A stretch of 64,000 nt of DNA from Littorina saxatilis (GCF_037325665.1 NW_027128788.1:1-64000), one strand, 5' to 3'. Positions 1 through 12,139 are shown, counted from the stretch's first letter. Numbers and translations: made by a program. The notes: generated by a model not told the origin, from the sequence alone.

Positions 1-88
1 TGTGATTGCTCCTCAGTCAGTCAGTGTTTGATGGATGCTAACTGGTATACTTGACATAGTGTTCATATGAAAGTTTTATGTGTTGCAG

Positions 89-799
89 CTCATCCAGATC
101 ACAGGTACACAAAGGAGCTGGTTACAGTGATAACATAGGCACATGGAACTGCTTATGGACTACTTTAGAAAGTGAGCGGTTACAACCAAGACTCTTCCGT
201 CAGGAAGGTCTGCGGAAGGGTGCTTGATCTGTTTCCTCGGACAGGCTTTTCAAGACTAGGTAGGTTAAACCACATGATTGGGCTTTAATTATGAATGCAC
301 TTCAAAATTCACTCTATTTCATTATCTTGTACAACCCCCCGCGGGTTAGGGGGAAGAATTTACCCGATGCCCCCCAGCATGTCGTAAGAGGCGACTAACG
401 GATTCTGTTTCTCCTTTACCCTTGTTAAGTGTTTCTTGTATAGAATATAGTCAATGTTTGTAAAGATTTTAGTCAAGCAGTATGTAAGAAATGTTAAGTC
501 CTTTGTACTGGAAACTTGCATTCTCCCAGTAAGGTAATATATTGTACTGCGTTGCAAGCCCCTGGAGCAATTTTTTGATTAGTGCTTTTGTGAACAAGAA
601 ACAATTAACAAATCTTCAATAGTACTGACCAAAGAAGAAGGTTTAATTGTGTGATCATGATTTGATACATATGCTTGACCCTGAAGATGTGTTTTATTTG
701 TTTTGTTTCAGAACAAAGTTTGGTGAAGTAGAAGCTACCGCTGTAGGCTGGTGTAAGGCTGAAGAAGAACCTCTGACAAGTCAATTTTCAAGCAACTGA
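89..799 (+). CDS. possible last exons of an unrecognised gene
   Basis: Two stretches look exonic. After an acceptor at 81-88 (tgttgcag) a frame stays open to about 226 and includes residues such as GAGYSDNIGTWN; a fair donor (aaa|gtgagc) lies at about 170. After a second acceptor (tttgtttcag, ending at 711) a frame runs to a TGA at 797-799 with coding-like composition (TKFGEVEATAVGWCKAEEE). The two candidate exons do not join in one phase with the splice sites I can see, so this may be part of a gene entering from the left, a decayed copy, or chance. No family was recognised. Confidence 0.22.
333..608 (+). repeat. SINE-like repeat, family A
   Basis: The segment from the CCCCCGCGGGTTAGG end through the AGAGGCGACTAACGG motif to the CAAGAAACAATTAAC motif recurs in reverse orientation at 12140-12478 and, shortened, at 10611-10851. 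Three copies in one window show an interspersed repeat. It has no coding capacity; the short ORFs in it are incidental. Confidence 0.75.
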
Positions 800-1108
800 G
801 CACGAACCCAGGTACAAGACACAGAGCTCTCTTTCTATCGGTCTGTTATTCATAGAATGACACTAACAGTGACACAAGTAAATAATCTGTATCATTGTCT
901 TGACCTCTAGAAATTTGGTAGAGAATAAGATGACTGATAGTATTATTTTGATTATTTCATGGTCATTACAGTGGCCTCCACCCCTGCCCCTTTTAAGACA
1001 CCCCAATCTAAGACTCCTTCCTATTAATGACCCTGTTTTCGCAGACTTCTTGTTCATAACATCTGTAAATTCACTCCCATTTTAAGACTTGCTCCATTTG
1101 GACTTGGA

Positions 1109-1620
1109 CTGGGTGGCCGAGTGGTAACGCAATTGCGCTCGGAAGCGAGAGGTTGCGAGTTCGACCCTGGGTCAGGGCGTTAGCAATTTTCTCCCACCTT
1201 CCCTAACCTAGGTGGTGGGTTCAAGTGCTAGTCTTTCGGATGAGACGAAAAACCGAGGTCCCTTCATGTACACTACATTGGGGTGTGCACGTTAAAGATC
1301 TCACGATTGACAAAAGGGTCTTTCCTGGCAAAATTGTATAGGCATAGATAAAAATGTCCACCAAAATACCCGTGTGACTTGGAATAATAGGCCGTGAAAA
1401 GTAGGATATGCGCTGAAATGGCTGCGATCTTCTGGCCGATGTGAATGCGTGATGTATTGTGTAAAAAAAAATCCATCTCACACGGCATAAATAAATCCCT
1501 GCGCCTTGAATATGTGCACGATATAAATTGCATAAAATAAAAAGATAAAATAAATCCCTGCTCTTAGAACTGTACCCACGGAATACGCGCGATATAAACC
1601 TCATATTGATTGATTGATTT
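1109..1620 (+). repeat. tRNA-headed SINE, family B, full length
   Basis: The head carries pol III promoter boxes, an A box (gggtggccgagtggtaacgc) and a B box (gttgcgagttcgaccctgg), of the Leu/Ser tRNA type. The body runs about 510 bp to a (ATTG)n tail at 1604-1620. Other copies lie at 10853-11364 (minus) and 53852-54372 (plus), with a partial copy at 51896-52194. Confidence 0.85.
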
Positions 1621-1684
1621 TAAGACCTGATTTTGCTTATTTTGGATTTCGAAAAAGAGAAAAACAAATTCCCACTCTGTACAG

Positions 1685-1930
1685 AATTAAGCCAGGTTCA
1701 TGATTTTTGTATGGACCAAGTTGAGAGATGGCATTTGTATAGGCCTGACCAGATCTGAGATGTTGAATCTAATTGGTTACGAAGAAAGCATTGTGTCATT
1801 ATAGGCACACTACTTCTCGTCACCGTCTCAGTTCTGGCCAGGCTTTAAGATAGGATAAGCTCATCCCTCAACTTTGTCACATATGAACAATCGACACACT
1901 GACTCTTGCTGTTGTGAGTTGACATTTTTT
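1685..1930 (+). repeat. older member of a diverged direct repeat pair
   Basis: This block resembles 3555-3800 in the same order and direction (ccaggttcatgatttttg with ccaggcttgatttttggt; gtgtcattataggc with gtgttattaaaggc; gccaggcttt in both). The two are about 1.87 kb apart with many substitutions, and the MITE and minisatellite lie between them. No coding signal was seen. Confidence 0.5.
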
Positions 1931-1971
1931 GATGAATTTATTTCTGGAAAAGGCACCATGCAGTGCTGTTT

Positions 1972-2345
1972 CAGGGGTGGGACTTTTCCGCGGATTTCCG
2001 CGGACACAACTTACGAATTCTGCTGGAGTAATCTATTTTTCCGCGTCACATTTCATTACAATATCTATGACTTGTTGACTGAATGATTTGGAGTGACGTG
2101 GAGATGAAACAGAACACTGGAGGCTTGAGAGTTAAATTGTGCTGACTGAAAACTCCTGATAACTAATAGTAATTTTGAGGGGGGGGGGGGGGGGGGGGAG
2201 GTTGGGGAGTGTGGAGAATGTCTTTTTTGTCAGATTGCACAGATTTTAATGTACCATTTAACCAAAATTTGGGGTAACATGCCCCCGAACCCCCTGGAAA
2301 AAAAGGGATTTCCTCCTTTTTCATCACAAGAGAGTCCCACCCCTG
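1972..2345. mobile_element. MITE with 13-bp perfect terminal inverted repeats
   Basis: The ends are caggggtgggact at 1972-1984 and its exact complement at 2333-2345. TGTTT flanks both ends, so a 5-bp or longer target duplication is possible. CAGGG-type termini suggest a hAT-like element. An internal poly-G run lies at about 2178-2199, and a degraded atgcccccgaaccccc motif is shared with the elements at 5642 and 23238. Confidence 0.6.
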
Positions 2346-3390
2346 TGTTTACAGAATTCCTTGTTTAAAACTATCACTGTGCACAGAGGGAAGGGGGGGG
2401 GGTGTATTTGACCACCCCTGCGTTTACAGAATTCCTTGTTTAAAACTATCACTATGCACAGAGGGAAGGAGGGGGGGGGGGGTGTATTTGACCACCCCTG
2501 TGTTTACAGAATTCCTTGTTTAAAACTATCACTGTGCACAGAGGGAAGGGGGGGTGTATTTGACCACCCCTGTGTTTACAGAATTCCTTGTTTAAAACTA
2601 TCACTGTGCACAGAGGGAAGGGGGGGGGGGTGTATTTGACCACCCCTGTGTTTACAGAATTCCTTGTTTAAAACTATCACTGTTCACAGAGGGAAGGGGG
2701 GGGGGTGTATTTGACCACCCCTGTGTTTACAGAATTCCTTGTTTAAAACTATCACTGTGCACAGAGAGAAGGGGGGGGGGGGGTGGATTTGACCACCCCT
2801 GTGTTTACAGCAGAATTCCTTGTTTAAAACTATCACTGTGCACAGAGGGAAGGGGGGGGGGGTGTATTTGACCACCCCTGTGTTTACAGAATTCCTTGTT
2901 TAAAACTATCACTGTGCACAGAGGGAAAGGGGGGGGGGTGTATTTGACCACCCCTGTGTTTACAGAATTCCTTGTTTAAAACTATCACTGTGCACAGAGG
3001 GAAGGGGGGGGGGTGTATTTGACCACCCCTGTGTTTACAGAATTCCTTGTTTGAAACTATCACTGTGCACAGAGGGAAGGGGGGGTGTATTTGACCACCC
3101 CTGTGTTTACAGAATTCCTTGTTTAAAACTATCACTGTGCACAGAGGGAAGGGGGGGGGGGGGGTGGGGTGTATTTGACCACCCCTGTGTTTACAGAATT
3201 CCTTGTTTAAAACAATCACTGTGCACAGAGGGAAGGGGGGGGGGGTGTATTTGACCACCCCTGTGTTTACAGAATTCCTTGTTTAAAACTATCACTGTGC
3301 ACAGAGGGAAGGGGGGGGTGTATTTGACCACCCCTGTGTTTACAGAATTCCTTGTTTAAAACTATCACTGTGCACAGAGGGGGGGGGGGG
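2336..3390 (+). repeat. G-rich minisatellite, about 14 units
   Basis: A unit of roughly 70-80 bp (ccacccctgtgtttacag, attccttgtttaaaactatc, actgtgcacagaggga, a G run, tgtatttga) is repeated about 14 times. The G run varies from about 7 to 14, which accounts for most of the length differences. The first unit begins inside the right end of the MITE at 1972-2345. The open frames on both strands across it reflect the repeat and not a protein. Confidence 0.93.
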
Positions 3391-4988
3391 GGGGTATGTG
3401 ACCAAGTGAAGTGCATTGCTACATAATAAAATGAGCAAATCCGTCCCGTGAAGAAAACTTCTGCTTACTTAATTGTCAGATTTGCCAAGGCGTGTACATG
3501 AAATAAGATTATCATTCTAAATGCTGAATCAACATTCTGACTGTTTCCTATGAAACCAGGCTTGATTTTTGGTATGAATCCAAGTTAAGGGATAGCATGT
3601 GTAAAAGCAGAATTGTGTACAGAGGCAGCTTTGTGTTATTAAAGGCCGGCTGCTTTTCGTGAACACAGTTTGGCTCACATCTCACATCACCTGCCAGGCT
3701 TTTTAAAAAAAAAATGTTTTACCATGGGATAAGACTATCCCTCCATTTAAGCACATACCAGCAATAAACACAGTGGTTACTTGTGATGAACTAGTGGCAA
3801 GACAAATGATTTAAGCATCACATAACCTTCCTAAGTGAAGTCAAGTTATGTGTCTGTGCCAGTGTGTGTGTGCATGTGTGTGTGTCAGCATAGAATGTTG
3901 AGGACAGTTCGATGGTAAATAACCCTGACAATTTTAGCCTATGATTGTGCCTACATTGTGGCAGGATTGGATGTGGATCTTCAAAAGCCTAAGTTAACAA
4001 AAAAGTATGTAAAAGTACATTTTGAATAGTAGTTTTTTTCTCAGAGGGAAGATATCACAAGATATGATCGTTCCACTGCATGTATGCCACATAACTAAAA
4101 CAAAAATTAAATGTTATTTTAATCGTCTTTTGGGTAAAACAAATACACCATCAATATATTATAATAATGATCTTGCTTGTTTACAGATGGACAACAGCTA
4201 CTGCCAGGACCAGGTTACGCATAAAGAAAACAGTCAACACTTGGCTGGTGCTGCAGCTTCTTTGATGTCTATTTTTTTTTTTTTTTAAAGACAGACAGCT
4301 ACCAGCTCATTCAAGACCATAGCCCCATCTTACTCACGCAGAACAGACAGCCATCTTTCGCCTTTGCACAGAACACTGCTGTCTGAAGGTACACATCAAA
4401 AGGATAGGTTTTGCACCTACAGCGTGCGACTGTGGCTAGGGTAGGAAGAACAGACTCTGCAACACGTTCTGAGAGGGTGGCCTTTTCTTGCCACCCGTAC
4501 CCCTGTGCAACAAGACTTGGCCAGAGAGCACACATCCAAATGCAAACACTGAACACTGAAGAGGAAGAAGAAGAAGAAGGTGCCCACACAGAAGGACATA
4601 AATCTACTTTAAGGGCACACAAGTTTACAGCAGTTTATTGAATTGTAGCAGATTATAGGGAGAAAATGAACAAGCTAAATAGGCTGTACAGTACTTCACT
4701 TGAACAATGTATAAAGTTCCCTGTATTAAGAACATTTACAGATCACAAGACATTGTGTTTTCTTTTGTTTACAATACAAATGTTTCATAATAAAAAGATG
4801 TGCACTAGGCAAGATCCTTAAAATGTAAAACTAGTAGTGTGACAATTTTGAATTGTTCAGAGATGGTTTTTCTTCAGTGGTAAATGTTTTAGCTTTTTTT
4901 ATAAGATCCCGTTAGTGAAGCATACTATAAAACCTTGACCTTCCAAACTGTGTTAGCACCCTGGGCTGCGATCATTGTGTTGAGCTAC
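3391..4988. other. non-coding stretch, no gene recognised
   Basis: It contains the 3555-3800 partner of the diverged repeat, a poly-T run at about 4271-4286, and a possible acceptor (tgtttacag) before 4189 followed by a short open frame. AATAAA-like signals lie near 4790. Nothing can be assigned to a protein family. Confidence 0.4.
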
Positions 4989-5481
4989 TTAAAGGCACAG
5001 TGCAGCTTACAGCCTTCGTTTTGCGTTTTTGTTGCAGCTGAGTGCATTTACAGTTCAAAAATCCTCCTATGGTAGTAAAACTACCCAACGACGACATCTG
5101 TGAAGCTCGACAGTTTCTTGTTCACGCGAGTGCATAAATTAACCTAGTTATTACGTGGTGTTTGGTCGGAGTTCGATTCAACTGAGTGATTCCGGCCTCC
5201 ATTTTGTTTTATACAAACTCATGATGATGTCTGACATAGTTTGCTAGTGACGTGTCTTTTTGTGCATGATGTGGTGATCTACCTGATCTAAATTTAGATC
5301 CAAAAATAGGTCAAGACCAGCCGGGTCCGAGTACGAAATTGATTCGTAAAAAAATCGCAGTTCTTGACTCTTTGGGTGCAAGTCAATGAAACTTGGTAGT
5401 TCTTCTAATAGATAGCTGCCTGAGGTATGACTAAAAGCCCCAGGGGCTCCGTGCACCTGAATTTGACAAGTTCAGTACCTT
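4989..5481 (-). mobile_element. TTAA-type MITE, copy 1
   Basis: It begins TTAAAGGCACAGTGC and ends AGTTCAGTACCTT. An almost full-length copy lies inverted at 31385-31891, where both ends are TTAA. TTAA target sites and short AAGG ends point to a piggyBac-like non-autonomous element. A 70-codon frame is open in both copies, but it is a repeat ORF with no known domain. Confidence 0.7.
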
Positions 5482-5641
5482 CAGCAAGCGCAAGTACAGT
5501 AGAGAAGCGCTTGACACACTGAAAAAGGCCTACTACGAGCAAAAGAAAAAGAATCAGTGATGCATGTGCTTTTGATGTAATCTTCTTTGACATTATGATG
5601 ACTACAAAAACTGACTGATGTGTTTTGTTTGTGAATGATGG

Positions 5642-6232
5642 ATATATCAGGCATGGGAATTGTCCGCCGAACGGCGGATTTCCGCCGAATTTTTTTTTTT
5701 TGTTCCGCCGAAAATGCAAAAGTGTCCGCCGAAAAAATAAAGGGGGGAGGCACACAAAAAAGCACCGGTTACTTTGGCCTTTGCGCAAAAGCCCGCGAAA
5801 ACTGTCCGTACTTTGTTCACGCACTGCTACCGCCCGCCTCAGTTATTGAACTTTTATGTCTTGAAAGTAAACCAGATTGCACAGATTGTGTTACAAGTTA
5901 CATTTTCCTGTTTGTCTCAAGAAGATCAATTTTTTTACAAATTTAAACCATATAATACATGTATATATTTTTTTTCTTCAAAAAAGCAAAAATTGGTACA
6001 TTTTTGTACTAAAAAATCTGATTCTAAAAACAGAATTTAATGGCAAACTTGGAGCTCAGATGACACCAGATTGCACCATCTGGGTTCTTTGGAGAAATTT
6101 TTTTCCGGGGGGGCATGCCCCCGGACCCCCCTAGTAAGGCTAGGCGCTTCGCGCCGTCGACTTGATGCTTCGCGTCTTCAGTTATAAATTTTCCGCCTTT
6201 TATACAATTTTCAATTCCCATGCCTGATATAT
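5642..6232. mobile_element. MITE with 21-bp perfect terminal inverted repeats
   Basis: The ends atatatcaggcatgggaatt at 5642-5661 and 6213-6232 are exact inverted complements; the element proper is probably TCAGGC...GCCTGA, flanked by TATA. Inside are repeated tccgccgaa motifs, a palindromic gggggcatgcccccgg and a gcgcttcgcgcc hairpin. The core resembles that of the element at 23238-23495, although the two have different ends. Confidence 0.7.
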
Positions 6233-7206
6233 GTGCATGATTGCGTTTCGCAGACACAGTTGTCATGTGCGTTGTAATTGGCGACGAATGCTGGATGATT
6301 ACTATTTTTGTACCAGGATTACTATTTTTGGGGCTGAGCATTACTCCAAAACACTTATGGGGGTAAACAGGTCTGCAGCACAACTACAAATGTAGAAATG
6401 TCGTCTGCATTTTGTATATTTTAAAAGGTTATTTTTGTGCACAGAACATACATCTGCAGGGAGGTTTGGAGGGTGAAGTTAGGATCTGTTAGGAGGCATA
6501 CAGCATCACACTCATTTTGTGTGTGTGTATTTTGTGTTGACAGATAAGACACTGTCATTCCAGCAGAAACCTGTGATGATGCACATTTTATTGAAGTGAC
6601 CAGCTGAAATTGTATGTACGTTGTTATGAAATTGACAAATGATCCCTGCTTTGCAATCCTGGGTTAATGATATTGCCAAAATTAAAACGTGGAGGAAAAA
6701 GTGAGTGTAAACCTATTCTTGTGGTGGTGGTGGTGGTGGTGTGTGTGTGTGTGTGTGTCTGGTTAGTGTGTGTTTGAGTGTGTGTTAAACAAACAACGAC
6801 AAACAACACCAAACCTACATCAAACAAGCACAACAAAAACAAATTACACAAAAAAATGGCAAAAATCAGAATATCAACTGAGAAAAAAAACCGTGGCTGA
6901 ATGCAATACTTATTATAACTTAAAAAGTAAAAGTGTGCGTGTGGATGTGTGCGTATGTTTGAGTGTTTTAAACAAACAACAAACCTAAATTAAAGAAGCA
7001 CAACAAACAAACAAAAAACCTGGCAAAGTTCTGAACATTAACACAATGCTGCTGTCTGCTTTGAGGGGAGGAATAAAATGACTGAAGCCGGACTGCCGAG
7101 AGGAGGAAGGAGGGGGAAAAGAACACGCAGACATGAAAACACACACAACTCCATGACAGATAAACTGCTTATGTTCAAAAATCAAGAATATTTAAGCGTG
7201 CACACA

Positions 7207-7210
7207 CGCA

Positions 7211-7266
<56 letters not shown>
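7207..7266. repeat. (CA)n microsatellite
   Basis: About 30 CA units. GT-rich tracts also lie at 6720-6757. Confidence 0.95.
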
Positions 7267-7269
<3 letters not shown>

Positions 7270-7999
7270 TCTCCTCGTGAAAGTAAAGGTAAACTCGAAC
7301 TTGAAGGTAAGTATAAATGTTTGATATGGAAGAAACCTGTGATAAAAGTCTTTGTATAAATCATCGGTACCAACAAAATTCAGTTGCCACAACGCGTAAA
7401 AGGACATACTGTAGTTTCAAATTAGTAACAATCTAAGCCATTTTAATCAGCACTGGTGTCCGGCAAGCACTAACAGATACAACAGCACGTGTATGCATCT
7501 TGAAGTAATAAGACCTTGAAGTAGGCCTAGAGTTTACACTATGCATTATGTAATGCTTTAATTCAGCTGCCTAACTGTGGAACTTTGCAAATGTGTGAGG
7601 ACCGTTTCACAAAACAGACAAAACACCCTCTCAGTTATTTACACAAATCAGTTCCAGAATGTGCGTGTTCCTTTTCCGTCTCTACAAATTAATGTTATCT
7701 GGGGGGAAAACGAATCATTGTCGCTTCCGCCCTCAGTTATAATTGCCTGAGCATAATAGGAAATGCAACAGGTGTAGTCTTCCGCCTGATTTTTAGTCAA
7801 GATATTTCGACACAGAATGTTTCTTTCTTTTTTCTTTGTATGTTCACAAGCTCACATACAATCATTTATGCAACACTGACAATAAGACCAGACCAGAGTT
7901 GTGATTGAAATGGGCAGTTTATCTAATAAAGCTCCAGAATGAATAAAAAATACATGACAAAATAAGGTGGTCCCGCTGTACAAAGCCGGTTACCAAACA

Positions 8000-8030
8000 C
8001 ACACACACACACACACAAAACACACTCACG

Positions 8031-8108
<78 letters not shown>
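8000..8108. repeat. (CA)n microsatellite
   Basis: A long CA tract with one interruption near 8017-8037; the longest pure part runs over about 70 bases. Confidence 0.95.
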
Positions 8109-8113
<5 letters not shown>

Positions 8114-8549
8114 ACATTGTACAACTTACTGTCACATTCAAGCGGGAACACCAAACAAAACGTATCATCAAATGAAACAACATTTTAAGTGGTCAACTGA
8201 GCAGATGACCACAAACCACACTTGAAATCTTCACATTTTAACACTTTCTCCTGTATCCACAAAAGTCATTTATGCTGACTAGATAATGACATAATAAAAT
8301 GACATCAATAAAACCATTCCCTTTTTTATTTTAAAGAAAAACAAGAAAATTAAAATAACGCAAAGAACTGATGCTCAGTAAGGTTGGGTATCGATCTCAA
8401 ATGTGTGCATAGCTAATTACATGTAACCGGCATGGACTGGGGCTAGAATTGGCCTTTCTGTCAGGCAACTCGGCCTCTAATTGGTTTTATATTGTCTGAT
8501 CCCCCTCCAGAAAAAAACAATACCATTTGCCCCGTGCTTCTGCGCCCAC

Positions 8550-9540
8550 AAAAAATATTCGGGAATAAGAAAAGTTCAAATTTTAGGCACCCCACATACA
8601 ACCCTAATTGTCAGTCAATTACTTTACTGCAATCAACGTTGATTTTAAAGTACCATGTCATTATTATTTTGGAGATAGATTTGAAAAAGTCCATAATTGC
8701 AGACTGCGTATTGGTATGAGTGATTTGAATTTTGATTTATGTCAGCGGCACCTCAAGGAATGCCCCAAATGTGAGTGCGGTTACCCAAGGGAGACTGCTG
8801 AGCACTATTTGTTGCATTGACCCTTGTGTAGAGATGTACGATTATTGTCAATTGATAACTGATTATAAGTTTATTGAAATATTATTGAAAGGCATCCCGC
8901 AATATTCCCGGAATGTCAATCAGACCATATTCATAACTGTACAAGAATTTATTAAGACAACCAGGCATGTTCCGTACATGAGCCTCTACATTTTATTCAC
9001 TGTAATGTTCATTTGACACTGTCATGAGACAAATGCTGCCTGACCAATTGTTCTTCGTAATTTCTCTCGTGTTTTGTGTCCTTGTTTCGACTTATCGATT
9101 ATGGCCCAATCGTTATGTAATTTAGTGCCATTTTCGCCGATCACAAAATGTATTAACTTTGCGTGTGTGTCTTCTGTGCATTTAATATTATTGTGACGTG
9201 ACCCACTCTTCCAACATTTCTGGCGCTCCAAGTCTTCGTCGTCCTTTTTTTTTCCCCCTTATGCTGAATTCTGTTCTCTCGTACCCCATTTCTTTTTGTT
9301 TCTTGTTTTTACCCCCACCAAGTTCTGTACTACCACCCCCTCCCTTTTTTGATTGCTTGCGCATCAGGTTTGTCTGTTTGTTTTCGTTGTCTGAAATGAG
9401 TAAATGTATCTAGTCCGCCATCATGCTAAACTTTGTTATGTACATACCAGGATGACTTAAAATAAGCATTTATGCTTGAGTTATCTTAAAAAACAATGCA
9501 TTGTTTCTGTCATGATAACAAATTGAATAAAGTTTTGTAA
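8550..9540 (+). mobile_element. 5'-truncated LINE, C-terminal and 3' UTR fragment
   Basis: The frame around 8608-8820 encodes RLRIGMSDLNFDLC, then a CPKCECGYPRETAEHYLLH motif. This is the cysteine/histidine C-terminus typical of jockey/I/CR1-group LINE polymerases (CxxC, ETxEHxLLxC). The frame is lost after about 8818. An AT-rich 3' region follows and ends with AATAAA near 9527. Most of the LINE is missing. Confidence 0.65.
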
Positions 9541-10239
9541 ACCAATGGACTGATTATAGTTGACCCTGATATGTGATTACGGGATAGTGTCACATTAATT
9601 TATTTCTACTTTCACTTGTACTTTTGTACTTAAAACAAATCACTGAAATGTAAAAGTTATTATTTTTTCCATTGTGAAGTGTCGTCAGTCTCCTCAAGGT
9701 AATGCAGTCAAACTCAACCAAAAGTTGGAGGGGCTTCTTCATACTTTCAGTGTGTGTGTGTGTGTGATTTCTTTTGACACTATGCACGTTTGTATATAAC
9801 CGCCTGTGCACAAAAAGAAGAACATCATCGAATCTTATCATTCATTTTCGCTTAATTGATTGATTGGTATGCATGTTTCTAACAGTGACCGTTACCAAAG
9901 TGAGTATAGTGCGCTTCCCAAGCATAAAACGGTGCATGACTCTGGATTTGCGTCTGAGATATTGACACATCACTGTGAGAAAAAGCGTTAATGAAAAAAG
10001 AAGACTATTTATTTTCCTTGAGCATTATCTTAAAGTGGTGTGCCAAAAACTTTTAAATTCAAAAATTCAATATTTAACTTTAGGAAAAGCACTGTAGAGA
10101 GAAAACCACGCTTGTGTGTTCAGAATAGTCTCCATGTGGTATCAATATAAATGATTCAAATGTATGGAAGAGAAGCTGTTTCTGCTGGATTAATACACAC
10201 ACACAATTGTGCACTCACACATAAGCACGCATGCATGCT

Positions 10240-10285
<46 letters not shown>

Positions 10286-10610
10286 CAACAAATTCATTAT
10301 GACAAAACCAAATACGAAGTCCTATTTCACAAATTTTATATCTTCTCCTTTTCACCATATACAAATACAGTCACGGAGTACATTTATAAGGCCAAATTAT
10401 TAAGAAATATTATTTTCTGTGCTTGAATTACCCAGTGTGTAGCATGATCACCACGAAGGTACAATTCACAGAAGTTGAGTAATCACTTTACAAAACCCAT
10501 ACCAGTACCACATTGTTATGTTAAATCCTATTTATATTAACCCACACAAATAGAAGAAGATAGCTTTGTGAAGACTTTCATTTTCCAACCAAATGCTGTT
10601 CAAAGATTAT
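9541..10610. other. non-coding stretch with a (CA)n tract
   Basis: It contains a (TG) tract at about 9750-9767 and a (CA)n tract at about 10238-10280. No coding signal or dispersed repeat was recognised. Confidence 0.5.
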
Positions 10611-10674
10611 TCTTTCTTTCTATATTTGGTGTTTAACGTCGTTTTCAACCGTTCAAGGTTATATCGCGACGGGG

Positions 10675-10705
<31 letters not shown>

Positions 10706-10851
10706 GATGGGATAGAGCCACTTGTTAATTGTTTCTTGTTCACAAAAGCACTAATCAAAAATTGCTCCAGGGGCTTGCAACGTAGTACAATATACTACCT
10801 TACTGGGAGAATGCAAGTTTCCAGTACAAAGGACTTTAACATTTCTTACAT
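10611..10851 (-). repeat. SINE-like repeat, family A, truncated
   Basis: The reverse complement matches 333-608, but the gcgactaacgg half is missing. A pure run of about 26 G lies at 10681-10706. It abuts the family B SINE that follows. Confidence 0.75.
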
Positions 10852-10852
10852 A

Positions 10853-11364
10853 CCAATCAATATGAGGCTTATATTGCGCGTATTCTGTGGGTACAGTTCT
10901 AAGCTCGGGGATTTTATTTTAATTTTATTTTATGCAATTTATATCGCGCACATATTCAAGGCACAGGGATATATTTATGCCGTGTGAGATGTAATATTGT
11001 TTTACACAATACATCACGCATTCACATCGGCCAGCAGATCGCAGCCATTTCGGCGCATATCCTGCTTTTCACGGCCTATTATTCCAAGTCACACGGGTAT
11101 TTTGGTGGACATTTTTATGAAAATTTATCTATGCCTATACAATTTTGCCAGGAAAGACCCTTTTGTCAATCGTGGGATCTTTAACGTGCACACCCCAATG
11201 TAGTGTACACGAAGGGACCTCGGTTTTTCGTCTCATCCGAAAGACTTGAACCCACCACCTAGGTTAGGAAAGGGGGCAGAAAATTGCTAACGCCCTGACC
11301 CAGGGTCGAACTCGCAACCTCTCGCTTCCGAGCGCAAGTGCGTTACCACTCGGCCACTGACACG
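10853..11364 (-). repeat. tRNA-headed SINE, family B, full length
   Basis: Reverse complement of 1109-1620. The A box lies at about 11337-11356 and the B box at about 11303-11322. The tail (caatcaat) faces the family A fragment. Similarity to the copy at 53852 is high. Confidence 0.85.
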
Positions 11365-11574
11365 ATACACCAACACGATATTAGCACTCCAGATTTTTAT
11401 CTCGCAGTTTTTCTGAAGGACTTTGCATTTGAAAACTATTCTCAGACAAAATATGAGTTTAAACTGCAAGTACATGTACAGGGAGTCTGAAGGGTTCAAG
11501 TCGGATGAGATAGACTACTGTTGTGGCAATCTTCGAATTTGAAAATCATTTTTTTAAAAGAGTAAAACTCATAG

Positions 11575-11955
11575 TTCTTCTTCTTCTTCGCTCATGGGCT
11601 GAAACTCCCACGTTCACTCACAAATTTGCACGAGTGGATTTTTACGTGTATGACCGTTTTTTACCCCACCATTCAGGCAGCCATACGCCGCTTTCGGGGG
11701 AAGCATGCAGGGTATTTTTGTGTTTCTATAACCCACCAAACTCTGACATGGGTTACAGGATCTTTTCCGTGCGCACTTGGTCTTGTGATTGCGTGTACAC
11801 ACGAAGGAGGATAAGGCACTAGCAGGTCTGCACATAAGCAATGACCTTGGAGATCAGAAAATTCTCCACCTTTAACCTACCAGGCGGCCGCGATTTTGAC
11901 TCATGACCTTCTGAATAGGAGGCCGATGTCTTATCCACAAGAACACCGAGCCCGT
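11575..11955 (-). repeat. tRNA-derived SINE, family C, with GAA tail
   Basis: Read on the minus strand, a tRNA-like head (tgtggataagacatcgg, then gtcatgagtcaaaatc) is followed by a conserved body (ggaaaagatcctgtaaccca, catgcttcccccgaaa, gtcatacacgtaaaaatcca) and a (GAA)n tail at 11576-11588. From memory, this body belongs to a SINE type widespread in molluscs and other invertebrates. Confidence 0.7.
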
Positions 11956-12139
11956 CCAAACTCCTAGTAAAAACAACAACTGCAAATCTGGGAGCAAAAT
12001 GTAAACGGTTACAGTTTCAACTATCCTTCCCCTTTATATCAGCATTTTTGGAAACCTAAACGAAAGAGTATTCAAGAACAACAGTCACGGATTCAGATTT
12101 AAAAAAACAAATGGTAACTATGCTTTTTGGAAATTCTTT

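Noticed and set aside
1221-1604. ORFs conserved between 1.2-1.6, 10.9-11.2 and 54.0-54.3 kb
   Set aside because: They fall in family B SINE bodies; the resemblance comes from the SINE copies.
4411-4641. Glutamate-rich 76-codon ORF
   Set aside because: No splice sites, homology or repeat support; the acidic run comes from a short (GAA)n tract.
5244-5456. 70-codon ORF (starting MHGAPGAF) present twice in the window
   Set aside because: Both copies lie within copies of one TTAA-type MITE (4989-5481 and 31385-31891); the frame has no known domain and its conservation is explained by copying of the element.
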